A DNA stretch of 64,000 nucleotides. Source: Mesorhizobium sp. YM1C-6-2. GTDB lineage: Bacteria > Pseudomonadota > Alphaproteobacteria > Rhizobiales > Rhizobiaceae. The stretch's first letter is position 1; every line of letters begins with the position of its first letter. The translations under genes were made by a program, and so were the position numbers. Where the stretch lies: the NCBI RefSeq assembly GCF_003666685.1, contig NZ_RCIZ01000007.1, positions 62,001 to 126,000 of the forward strand, written 5' to 3'. The notes under the pieces are model-generated. The model made no database searches, was not told the DNA's origin, and saw only the letters and a program-made list of their open reading frames with translations. Below, piece by piece: positions 55,463 through 63,267 of the stretch.

Positions 55463-56364
55463 ACAGCGCGGCGCGCATCGAGGCCTTCCTCGAAATGATG
55501 AGCGTCGAGCGCGGCGCCGCCGACAACACGCTGGCGAGCTATCGCCGCGACCTCGATGACGCCTCCGCCACCATCAAGGGCGGCCTCGCCGACGCAACGA
55601 GCGCCGACATCCGCGCCTATATCGGCGGCATCGCGGCGCAAGGCTTCGCGGCCTCCTCGCAGGCCCGGAAGCTGTCGACGCTGAGGCAGTTCTTCAAGTT
55701 CCTCTACGCCGAGAACCTGCGGCCCGACGACCCGACCGGCACGCTGGACAGCCCGCGCAGGGACCGCTCGCTGCCGAAAAGCATGGCGGAGGCCGAGACC
55801 GGCCGCCTGCTCGACCGCGCCGCGCTGGAAGCGTCCGAAGCCGGCGATGCGGTGGGGGCGAAGCGCATGCACGCGCTGGTCGAGGTCCTCTACGCCACCG
55901 GCTTGCGCGTTTCCGAACTGGTCAGCCTGCCGGTGACGGTGGCGCTGCGCGACGAACGCTTCTTCGTCGTGCGCGGCAAGGGAAACAAGGAGCGCATGGT
56001 GCCGCTGTCGTCCAAGGCGCGGGAAGCGATGCGCGGCTGGCTTACCGAGCGCAATGCCGACCCGCGCCTGAAGGAGAGCCCCTACCTTTTCCCGTCACCC
56101 TCCGAGAGCGGCCATTTGCCGAGGCAGGTCTTCGCCCGCGACCTCAAGGCGCTTGCCGCCCGCGCCGGCATAGCGGCGGCGAAAGTCTCGCCGCACGTGC
56201 TGCGCCACGCCTTCGCCAGCCATCTGCTGCAGAACGGCGCCGATCTCAGGGCGGTCCAGCAACTGCTCGGTCATGCCGACATTTCGACGACCCAGATCTA
56301 CACGCATGTGCTGGAAGAGCGGCTGGTGCGGCTGGTCAACGAGCATCACCCGCTTGCCGACTAG
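55459..56364 (+). CDS. xerD: Site-specific tyrosine recombinase XerD
   Basis: A 301-residue tyrosine recombinase. The N-terminal SAM-like domain is followed by the catalytic domain with Arg in [13 protein letters not shown], HxxR in [14 protein letters not shown], His in [11 protein letters not shown] and the nucleophile Tyr in IYTHV. It resolves chromosome dimers at dif with XerC. The chromosomal context (aroK-aroB opposite, accA downstream) is the usual alphaproteobacterial place of xerD and argues against a phage integrase. Confidence 0.95.
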   Translation: MNSAARIEAFLEMMSVERGAADNTLASYRRDLDDASATIKGGLADATSADIRAYIGGIAAQGFAASSQARKLSTLRQFFKFLYAENLRPDDPTGTLDSPRRDRSLPKSMAEAETGRLLDRAALEASEAGDAVGAKRMHALVEVLYATGLRVSELVSLPVTVALRDERFFVVRGKGNKERMVPLSSKAREAMRGWLTERNADPRLKESPYLFPSPSESGHLPRQVFARDLKALAARAGIAAAKVSPHVLRHAFASHLLQNGADLRAVQQLLGHADISTTQIYTHVLEERLVRLVNEHHPLAD

Positions 56365-56460
56365 ACGCCGTGACGTTATGTGAAGCTTGATTTCACGGCC
56401 CGGAAACCCGATTTCGGCGGTTTCTGCACATCCTCTTCCGGCGCATCGGTTCAATCACGC

Positions 56461-57411
56461 ATGTACAATTATCTCGATTTCGAAAAGCCGGTTCAGGACC
56501 TCGAAGGAAAAATCCTCGAGCTGAAGAAGCTTTCCGAGAGCGGAGAAGCCGTCGATGTCGGCGACGAGATCGCCAGGCTGGAAAAGCGCGTGCAGGAAGC
56601 CCTGCGCGAAATCTACCGGGCGCTGACGCCGTGGCAGAAGGTCCAGGTGGCGCGCCATGCCGACCGGCCGCATTGCCTGGATTACGTCAAATCGCTGTTC
56701 ACCGACTTCACGCCGCTCGCCGGCGACCGCAAGTTCGGCGAGGACGCGGCGATCGTCGGCGGCTTCGCGCGCTTCCGCGGCGAACCGGTGGCGGTGATCG
56801 GCCAGGAAAAGGGTTCCGACACCAAGAGCCGGCTAAAACACAATTTCGGCTCCGTGCGGCCGGAAGGCTACCGCAAGGCGGTGCGCATCATGGAACTGGC
56901 GGACCGTTTCAAGGTGCCCATGATCTCGCTGGTCGACACCGCCGGCGCCTATCCCGGCATCGGCGCGGAAGAACGCGGCCAGGCCGAGGCCATCGCCCGC
57001 TCGACCTCGGCCTGCCTGGCGCTCAGCGTACCGACCATGTCGGTGGTCATCGGCGAAGGCGGCTCAGGCGGCGCGATCGCCATCGCGACGGCGAACCGCG
57101 TCTACATGCTGGAGCACTCGGTCTATTCGGTGATCTCGCCCGAGGGCGCGGCGTCGATCCTGTGGCGCGACACCACGCGTTCCAAGGAAGCCGCGACCAA
57201 CATGAAGATCACGGCCCAGGACCTGCTCGATCTCAAGATCATCGACGGCATCATCCCCGAACCGATCGGCGGCGCCCAGCGCGCGCCCGATACGGTGGTC
57301 AAGGCGACCGGCGACCTGATTGCCCGCACGCTCGGCGAATTCGCCCAGTCGAACGCCGATTTTCGCGAACACCGGCGCGAGAAGTACCTCGCCATGGGCC
57401 GCTCGCTCTAG
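56461..57411 (+). CDS. accA: Acetyl-CoA carboxylase carboxyltransferase subunit alpha
   Basis: A 316-residue crotonase-fold subunit. The N-terminal NYLDFEKPVQDLEGKILELK helix is typical, then HADRPHCLDYV, GQEKGSDTKSR and the oxyanion region LVDTAGAYPGIGAEERGQAEAIA and IGEGGSGGAIAI. With AccD it carboxylates acetyl-CoA to malonyl-CoA, the building block also needed by the type III PKS. ATG at 56461 gives the standard start; xerD lies 96 bases upstream. Confidence 0.97.
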   Translation: MYNYLDFEKPVQDLEGKILELKKLSESGEAVDVGDEIARLEKRVQEALREIYRALTPWQKVQVARHADRPHCLDYVKSLFTDFTPLAGDRKFGEDAAIVGGFARFRGEPVAVIGQEKGSDTKSRLKHNFGSVRPEGYRKAVRIMELADRFKVPMISLVDTAGAYPGIGAEERGQAEAIARSTSACLALSVPTMSVVIGEGGSGGAIAIATANRVYMLEHSVYSVISPEGAASILWRDTTRSKEAATNMKITAQDLLDLKIIDGIIPEPIGGAQRAPDTVVKATGDLIARTLGEFAQSNADFREHRREKYLAMGRSL

Positions 57412-57628
57412 CGAGAAACCGTCTCGACTGCCCAAATTGTGACGTTTGGACTGCATTTCGCCACAAAAATGCCGAAGCCTGACTGTGGATTACGTCGGGG
57501 ATCGGGACAGCCGTTAACGCTTGTGGTAATCAATTTTCAAGGTTAACCGGCCTAAGCTGCCCGCCGATTTGCCAATTTGGCCGGCGCGAGGATGGAAAGC
57601 GCCGGCAGCCGGGGACGACGCAGACAGA

Positions 57629-58915
57629 ATGATCGCCAACTTGCTCCGCGCCGGATTGTTGACAGCCGCCCTCGCGATCGCAGGCTGCACGGGCTCCGAC
57701 GTCGATGCGCTGACCGCCGGCGGCGGCGCCAAGGCGGAGAAGCAGCTTTCTCCCAAAGTCCTCGCAGCGATGAAGACGAAGGGCATGTCCCGCAGTTCGC
57801 CGGTCATGGCGCGCATCTTCAAGGAAGAGGGCAAGCTCGAGATCTGGAAGCAGAAGACCAACGGCCGCTACGACATCATCGCGAGCTACGACATCTGCAA
57901 ATGGTCGGGCAAGCTTGGGCCGAAATTCATCGAGGGCGACCGCCAGGCGCCGGAGGGCTTCTACACCGTCCGCCCGGCCCAGATGAACCCGAGGTCGAGC
58001 TACCATCTTGCCTTCAACATGGGCTATCCCAACGCCTATGACCGCGCGAACGGCCGCACCGGCCAGCACCTGATGGTGCACGGCGCCTGCTCGTCCTCCG
58101 GCTGCTATGCGGTGACCGACGAGCAGATCGAGGAAATCTACGCCTTCGGCCGCGACGCCTTCCGCGGCGGCCAGACCGAATTCCAGATACAGGCCTTCCC
58201 CTTCCGCATGACGGCGGCCAACATGGCCCGGTACCGCAACGACCCGAACTTCCAGTTCTGGACGATGCTGAAGGAAGGCTACGACCAGTTCGAGCTCACC
58301 AAGGTGCCGCCGAAGGTCGATGTCTGCGAGAAGCGCTACGTCTTCAACCGCATTCCCGAGGGAACCGCGGCCTTCAGCCCGACCGGCGCCTGCCCGCCTT
58401 CGGCGCAGCCCGACACGCTGGTGACCGCCTACCAGTCCTACCAGAAGAGCTACGACGCGGCCTTCGCGGTCGCTGCCAAGAAGGGCGGCAAGCTGCCGCC
58501 CAAGCCATCGATCGCCGGACTGAACGAAGCCAATCTCGTCTCTGAATGGACGAAGAAGCGGGCCCGCGGCGAGCGTATCCCGATCGAGCCGCCGTCGCTC
58601 AATGCCGACGGCAGTGTGACGCAGACCGCCCGCATGGGCCGCATCGACTCGCCGGAAGGCAAGCGTCAGGCTGCGCTGGACGAGGCCGCCGCCAAGAAGG
58701 CGAAGGCCGAGGCCGACAAGCAGGCATTGGCCCTGGCCCAGGCCGAGGAAAAGAAGCGCCAGGCCGAGGCGGCCGAAGCGGCTGCCGCGCAGCCTGTCGT
58801 CGCCACCGGCACGATCGCTTCGGAAGCGGCGCCCGTGGCGGCAGCGCCTCCTGCCGAGAAGTCCGGGCTTTTCGGCAATGCACGCAAGCGGATCGCCAAT
58901 ATCTTCGGCAGTTGA
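57629..58915 (+). CDS. L,D-transpeptidase (YkuD) lipoprotein
   Basis: A 428-residue lipoprotein: lipobox IAGC with Cys20, then a YkuD-family catalytic domain with LMVHGACSSSGCYAVTDEQ (His151, Cys159). The last ~100 residues are Ala/Lys/Glu-rich and probably a coiled or disordered cell-wall-spanning tail. Such enzymes make 3-3 peptidoglycan crosslinks or attach proteins to peptidoglycan, which is frequent in polar-growing Rhizobiales. The D,D-carboxypeptidase at 60278 is functionally related. The 217 bases upstream contain GTTAAC half-sites but no full CtrA box. Confidence 0.9.
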   Translation: MIANLLRAGLLTAALAIAGCTGSDVDALTAGGGAKAEKQLSPKVLAAMKTKGMSRSSPVMARIFKEEGKLEIWKQKTNGRYDIIASYDICKWSGKLGPKFIEGDRQAPEGFYTVRPAQMNPRSSYHLAFNMGYPNAYDRANGRTGQHLMVHGACSSSGCYAVTDEQIEEIYAFGRDAFRGGQTEFQIQAFPFRMTAANMARYRNDPNFQFWTMLKEGYDQFELTKVPPKVDVCEKRYVFNRIPEGTAAFSPTGACPPSAQPDTLVTAYQSYQKSYDAAFAVAAKKGGKLPPKPSIAGLNEANLVSEWTKKRARGERIPIEPPSLNADGSVTQTARMGRIDSPEGKRQAALDEAAAKKAKAEADKQALALAQAEEKKRQAEAAEAAAAQPVVATGTIASEAAPVAAAPPAEKSGLFGNARKRIANIFGS

Positions 58916-58923
58916 TCCACGTC

Positions 58924-58952
58924 CCCGCCGCAATTGCGGCGGGAAGTCTTTT
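58924..58952 (+). terminator. Rho-independent terminator after the YkuD gene
   Basis: A perfect ten-base palindrome (CCCGCCGCAA at 58924-58933, TTGCGGCGGG at 58934-58943) is followed by AAGTC and a run of five T (58948-58952), eight bases after the stop codon. Confidence 0.8.
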
Positions 58953-59154
58953 TATGCGCTCAACCTCCGGTAGGCAAAAGACCCCACCAGGCGCCGTTCG
59001 ACTAAAAAAACCCGGTCCGCCACAAAAAAAATTATGAGGCCGGCGGAACCTTTATCCGGTGGGCGAGTTGTTGGTGGACGACGGGCTGTCCCCGACCCCC
59101 CCATTGGCTCGTCGTCTTCTGACTCCAGCCGGCCGCAAGGCCGGCTTTTCTTTT
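58953..59154 (+). ncRNA. Candidate small RNA bounded by two terminators
   Basis: About 200 non-coding bases lie between the YkuD terminator and a second strong plus-strand terminator at 59127-59154 that no annotated gene needs. The segment can form an arm GGTCCGCC (59014-59021) with GGCGGAACC (59042-59050, one bulge) and a second stem GACGACG (59077-59083) with CGTCGTC (59110-59116). No convincing promoter was found and no known RNA family was recognised. Confidence 0.3.
59127..59154 (+). terminator. Strong intrinsic terminator with GCAA tetraloop
   Basis: AGCCGGCC (59127-59134) pairs with GGCCGGCT (59139-59146) around a GCAA loop, followed by TTTTCTTTT on the plus strand. The downstream gene is on the opposite strand, so it ends either a small RNA or read-through from the YkuD gene. 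Confidence 0.75.
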
Positions 59155-59168
59155 GCCAAGACCAGTGT

Positions 59169-60281
59169 TCAGCGCATTCCGGATATGGCGAGCGGATTGC
59201 GCTCGAGTGCCGCGCGGTCGGGGGTATCGATATCAGGCGTGTTGGTGAAGGCCGCGAACATCCGGCGCACATAGTCTTCGGGCATGTCGAGCGTTATCAG
59301 CACCAGCCGCGTGCCCCTGACATCGTCCGGCCAGGACGGCAGCCGCGCCGGGGGATGCAGCAGCGACTGAACGCCGTGAATGACCAACGGCCGCGACGGA
59401 TCGTCCGCAAGCTCGATGATGCCCTTCATGCGCAGCAGCTTGTCGCCATGCGCCGAACCCAGGAGGTCGAGGAACATCTCGATGGTCGAGAAGGGGACCG
59501 GCCGGTCATGCAGCAGCGTGAACGTCCTTATGCGCTGGTCGTGGCGGTGATGGTCATGGCCTTCCTGATCATGGGCATGATCGTGGTGGTGATGGTGCCG
59601 TGCATGTTCGGCTTCTTCGCCGAGCCAGCGGCGGACGTCGGCGGTCTTTGTCTGGGGATTGTAGAGGCCGCATTCGAAAAGCGATGCATAGCCGGCCTCC
59701 GGCGCCTGGACGTCGACGATCGGAGCCGAAGGATTCAGGCTCTTCAGACGGTCTTTCAGGGCGGCGAGCGCCTGCGGGTCGGCCACGATATCGGTCTTGG
59801 CGAGCACGATGCGGTCGGCAACCGCGACCTGTTTCACCGCCTCGACATGATTGTCGAGCGCCGCCGCGCCGTTCACCGCGTCGACCAGCGCGATCACGCC
59901 ATCCAGCCGGTAGGCCTGCACCAGCACGGGATGAGCCATGATCGACTGCAGGACGGGAGCCGGATCGGCAAGGCCCGTGGTTTCGATGATCACCCGCTTC
60001 AGCGCGCCGATACGGCCCGTCTGCAGCCGGTCGACGAGATCGGCCAGCGTGTCGACGAGATCGCCGCGCACGGTGCAGCAGAGGCAGCCGTCGGCAAGCT
60101 GGATCACCCCGTCGGACGAACTCTCGACCAGAAGATGATCGATCGCCACATCGCCGAATTCGTTGATGATGACGGCCGTGTCGGCGAGCGCCGGATCCTT
60201 GAGCAGCCGGTTGAGCAGCGTCGTCTTGCCGGCGCCCAGGAAACCGGTCAGCACCGAGACCGGTATCGGGTGCGGGTTCAT
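59169..60281 (-). CDS. CobW/COG0523-family GTP-binding metallochaperone
   Basis: A 370-residue G3E GTPase. Walker A GFLGAGKTT is at about 13-21, the metal-binding GCLCC at 65-69, Walker B-like IIETTGLADP, and the NKxD-like AKTD. A histidine-rich stretch (about 226-248, roughly a dozen His) precedes the CobW C-terminal domain. COG0523 proteins deliver zinc or cobalt. It overlaps the D,D-carboxypeptidase gene by four bases and is not next to cobalamin genes, so a zinc role is as likely as a cobalt one. Confidence 0.92.
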   Translation of the reverse strand: MNPHPIPVSVLTGFLGAGKTTLLNRLLKDPALADTAVIINEFGDVAIDHLLVESSSDGVIQLADGCLCCTVRGDLVDTLADLVDRLQTGRIGALKRVIIETTGLADPAPVLQSIMAHPVLVQAYRLDGVIALVDAVNGAAALDNHVEAVKQVAVADRIVLAKTDIVADPQALAALKDRLKSLNPSAPIVDVQAPEAGYASLFECGLYNPQTKTADVRRWLGEEAEHARHHHHHDHAHDQEGHDHHRHDQRIRTFTLLHDRPVPFSTIEMFLDLLGSAHGDKLLRMKGIIELADDPSRPLVIHGVQSLLHPPARLPSWPDDVRGTRLVLITLDMPEDYVRRMFAAFTNTPDIDTPDRAALERNPLAISGMR

Positions 60282-61546
60282 TGGTCCAGCGTGACGATGT
60301 CGGGGTCCGGCGACGCGGTTTCCGTGTCCAGCGCGGCGGAATCGCCCAGCACCGCCGGCGCAGCACCGTCCGGGGTCGGCATGTCCGGACGCCAGGACGG
60401 CAGCGGGATTTCTGGGTCGAAGCCGGCCTCGATCGCCGCCGCTTTCTTCGCAGCTTCAGCGGCCTGGGCCGCCTTTTCGGCGGCATCCTGGGCAAGCAGT
60501 GCCGCGATCGCCGCGGGCGCCGGTCCGGTCGCCGTGCCGATGCTGACCGGCACAAGGTCACGCGGCTCGTCGCGCTTGGTGAGATAGGAGGCCGGCTCGG
60601 GCTTGCCCTCCTTCTTGCGTTGGGCAGCGGCCTCGCGCTCCTTCTTGCGGAGCGCCTCGCTGCCGGCCTTGGTGCAGAGCGCCTCGCGCATGTTGGTGGC
60701 CTGGTTGATGCCGGCGCCCGACGGTTTCATCGCCGCGAGCGTCACGCCGGACGCGGTGGGTTCCGAAAAGCCCTTCGCCAGCAGCCCTGCCGCCGCCTCG
60801 TTGCGCGACTTGACCGAGGTGGCGCCGATGACGACGGCCATCAGCGTGCGGCCGTCGCGCGTCGCCGAGGCGACGAGGTTGTAGCCCGCCGGGCAGGTGT
60901 AGCCGGTCTTCATGCCGTCGGCGCCGTCGAACTGGCCGATCAGCTTGTTGTGGCTGGGGATGACCTGCTTGCCGAAGGAAAGGCCTTCGATCGAGAAATA
61001 GCTCGCATATTGCGGATATTCGCGGCGCAGCGCCGAGGCGAGAATCGCGAGATCGTGCGCGGTGGTGTACTGCTCGTCATTGTGCAGGCCGTGCGCGTTG
61101 ACCCAGTGCGAGCCGGTCATGCCGAGGCGCTTCGATTCGGCGTTCATGCGCGTCGCGAAGGCTTCCTCGGAGCCCGCCAGGCTCTCGCCGATCGAGGTGG
61201 CGATGTCGTTCGCCGACTTCACCATGATGATCTTGATCGCGTCGTCGAGCGTGAGGACGGTGCCGACGGGATAGCCCATCTTGCTCGGCGGCTCGTTGGT
61301 CGCGTTGCGCGAAACCCTGACCGGCGACTGCAGCGTCACCTCGCCGGCGTCGACGGCGCGGAAGGCGACATAGGTGGTCATCAGCTTGGTGAGCGAGGCC
61401 GGATACCAGCGCGCGAAGGCGTCCTGGCTTTCGATCACCTGCCCCGTCTTGGCATCGAAGAGAAGTGACGGTCCGGCGACGGAAGAGGCCGTGGCCAACG
61501 CCATGAGCCCCAACGTTGCCATACCGAGAGAAAGCATGCGCCGCAT
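60278..61546 (-). CDS. D-alanyl-D-alanine carboxypeptidase (penicillin-binding protein, S11)
   Basis: A 422-residue S11 peptidase. The signal peptide ends near residue 25 (VAG). Serine motif SxxK is S51-K54 (ASLTK), SxN is 110-112 (SAN) and KTG 212-214 (MKTGYTCPAG). The C-terminal ~90 residues are Ala/Pro-rich and hydrophilic, replacing the usual amphipathic anchor. It trims pentapeptides in peptidoglycan, supplying tetrapeptide donors for YkuD enzymes. The stop overlaps the CobW-family start by four bases. Confidence 0.93.
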   Translation of the reverse strand: MRRMLSLGMATLGLMALATASSVAGPSLLFDAKTGQVIESQDAFARWYPASLTKLMTTYVAFRAVDAGEVTLQSPVRVSRNATNEPPSKMGYPVGTVLTLDDAIKIIMVKSANDIATSIGESLAGSEEAFATRMNAESKRLGMTGSHWVNAHGLHNDEQYTTAHDLAILASALRREYPQYASYFSIEGLSFGKQVIPSHNKLIGQFDGADGMKTGYTCPAGYNLVASATRDGRTLMAVVIGATSVKSRNEAAAGLLAKGFSEPTASGVTLAAMKPSGAGINQATNMREALCTKAGSEALRKKEREAAAQRKKEGKPEPASYLTKRDEPRDLVPVSIGTATGPAPAAIAALLAQDAAEKAAQAAEAAKKAAAIEAGFDPEIPLPSWRPDMPTPDGAAPAVLGDSAALDTETASPDPDIVTLDQ

Positions 61547-61731
61547 CGATCAGTCCGCCTCTTGCCCGCTGCCCGGCAGCGGGCGCGGCATGGAAAATGA
61601 ATGAAACGCGCGAGCCCGCCCCTCGGCATCGGAACCCGCATCGTTCGTGCTATCTAGCCTATGTGACGCCAAGATGGCAAAAAGCCCTGACGCGGGCAAC
61701 CGTCCACCCCTTCAAAACAATGGGAAGATTA

Positions 61732-62895
61732 ATGCCGATTCTGAACCGAGCCGCCGAAATGCAGGACGAGATCACCGGCTGGCGGCAGCACATCCACCGC
61801 ACGCCGGAGCTTGGCTTCGATCTGCACCAGACCGCCGATTTCGTCGCCGCGAGGCTGAAGGAGTTCGGCTGCGACGAGGTCGTCACCGGCATCGCCCGGA
61901 CGGGCGTCGTCGGCATCATCAAGGGCCGGCTCGGCCCGGGAGCGACGGTCGGCCTGCGCGCCGACATGGACGCCTTGCCGATCAAGGAGACGACGGGCAA
62001 GCCCTACGCCTCCACCGTTGCCGGCAAGATGCATGCCTGCGGCCATGACGGCCATACCGCGATGCTGCTCGGCGCGGCGAAATATCTCGCCGAGACGCGC
62101 AATTTCGCAGGGTCGGTGGCGGTCATCTTCCAGCCGGCCGAGGAAGGCGGCGGCGGCGGCCACGAGATGGTCAAGGAAGGCCTGATGGAGCGCTTCGCCA
62201 TTTCCCGCGTGTTCGGCATGCACAACATGCCGGGCCTGCCCGTCGGCCAGTTCGCCATCCGGCCCGGCCCGATCATGGCGGCGACCGCCGAGTTCACTAT
62301 CCGTGTCACCGGCCGCGGCGGCCACGCGGCCATGCCGCACCAGTCGATCGATCCGATCGTCGCGGCGAGCCAGATCGTGTTGGCGCTGCAGACCATCGCG
62401 GCAAGGACGATCGACCCGCTCGAAGCGGTCGTCGTCTCGGTGACCAAGTTCCACGGCGGCGACGCCTACAACGTCATTCCCGAACAGGTGGAGCTCGCCG
62501 GCACGGTGCGCACGCTGAAGAAGGAGGTGGCGGCGCTGACGCGCGAGCGCATGCAGACGATCTGCGAGGGCATCGCCAAGGCGAGCGGCACGGCCGTCGC
62601 CTTCCAGTACCATCCGAACTATCCGGTGACCGTCAACGCCGCCGACGAGGCCGTGTTCGCCGGAGACGTCGCCGCGACGGTGGCGGGCGAGGCTTCGATC
62701 CATCGCGCCATAGCCCCGCTGATGGGCGGCGAGGACTTCTCCTACATGCTGGACGCGCGGCCGGGCGCCTTCATCTTCATCGGCAACGGCGACACGGCGA
62801 ACCTGCACCACCCCGGCTACGACTTCAACGACGAGGCGATCCCGCACGGCGTCAGCTACTGGGTCAAGCTCGCCGAGACGGCGCTGGCGGCCTGA
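61732..62895 (+). CDS. M20 family amidohydrolase (hippurate hydrolase-like)
   Basis: A 387-residue metalloenzyme of the HipO/IAA-amino-acid hydrolase group. It has RADMDALP near 77, the metal motif HACGHDGHT at 101-109, catalytic EE at 137-138 (QPAEEGGGG), MHNMPGLPVGQ, and the C-terminal GGEDFSYML. It cleaves N-acyl amino acids such as hippurate or N-acetyl derivatives. ATG at 61732 is preceded by GGGAAG; the frame also contains an ATG at 61720. Confidence 0.92.
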   Translation: MPILNRAAEMQDEITGWRQHIHRTPELGFDLHQTADFVAARLKEFGCDEVVTGIARTGVVGIIKGRLGPGATVGLRADMDALPIKETTGKPYASTVAGKMHACGHDGHTAMLLGAAKYLAETRNFAGSVAVIFQPAEEGGGGGHEMVKEGLMERFAISRVFGMHNMPGLPVGQFAIRPGPIMAATAEFTIRVTGRGGHAAMPHQSIDPIVAASQIVLALQTIAARTIDPLEAVVVSVTKFHGGDAYNVIPEQVELAGTVRTLKKEVAALTRERMQTICEGIAKASGTAVAFQYHPNYPVTVNAADEAVFAGDVAATVAGEASIHRAIAPLMGGEDFSYMLDARPGAFIFIGNGDTANLHHPGYDFNDEAIPHGVSYWVKLAETALAA

Positions 62896-62930
62896 CCCCG
62901 CGGCAGGCGCCGAAAGTTCGACGGGACCGG

Positions 62931-62959
62931 TTGGCGAAGCGGCCGGAAACGGCTATGTG
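62931..62959 (+). promoter_or_regulatory. Promoter of tRNA-Arg
   Basis: TTGGCG at 62931-62936, a 17-base spacer and TATGTG at 62954-62959, ending 11 bases before the mature 5' end of the tRNA. Confidence 0.55.
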
Positions 62960-62970
62960 TCTCCGCGGCT

Positions 62971-63047
62971 GGTCCCGTAGCTCAGTAGGATAGAGCGGCA
63001 GATTCCTAATCTGTAGGTCACAGGTTCGATTCCTGTCGGGATCACCA
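62971..63047 (+). tRNA. tRNA-Arg (anticodon CCT)
   Basis: A complete cloverleaf: acceptor GGTCCCG/CGGGATC (one G-U pair), D stem GCTC/GAGC, anticodon stem GCAGA/TCTGT (one G-U pair) with loop TTCCTAA giving anticodon CCT, and T stem ACAGG/CCTGT with the TTCGATT loop. The CCA end is encoded. It reads AGG, a rare codon in this GC-rich genome. tRNA-Arg(CCT) genes are common targets of integrative elements, and a recombinase gene lies 220 bases downstream. Confidence 0.97.
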
Positions 63048-63267
63048 CTCAGTCCGGCAATTTTTCAGTCTCCCGCCTAGCACGGGAAATACGACGTCAT
63101 TTCCGCGACTTAGCACCGTATATCGGCGAACTGTTGAGAGAGAGACGCGGTGAGACGCCGGGATATCGGCCTATTCGCCGGATCGTCTCTACGGGCGGGG
63201 GAGCGTGTCCAATAGATTTCGGCAGCGATGGTTGTGACGTGCCATTTTAGGACTGGTCAAGCGCGCT

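Noticed and set aside
55459-56364. XerD gene as a phage or island integrase
   Set aside because: The context with aroK-aroB and accA and the XerD-type motifs indicate the housekeeping recombinase.
57510-57550. CtrA box before the YkuD lipoprotein
   Set aside because: GTTAAC occurs twice, but no TTAA-N7-TTAA spacing is met.
63048-63267. Attachment-site repeat of the tRNA-Arg 3' end
   Set aside because: No second copy of the tRNA end could be seen in the window.
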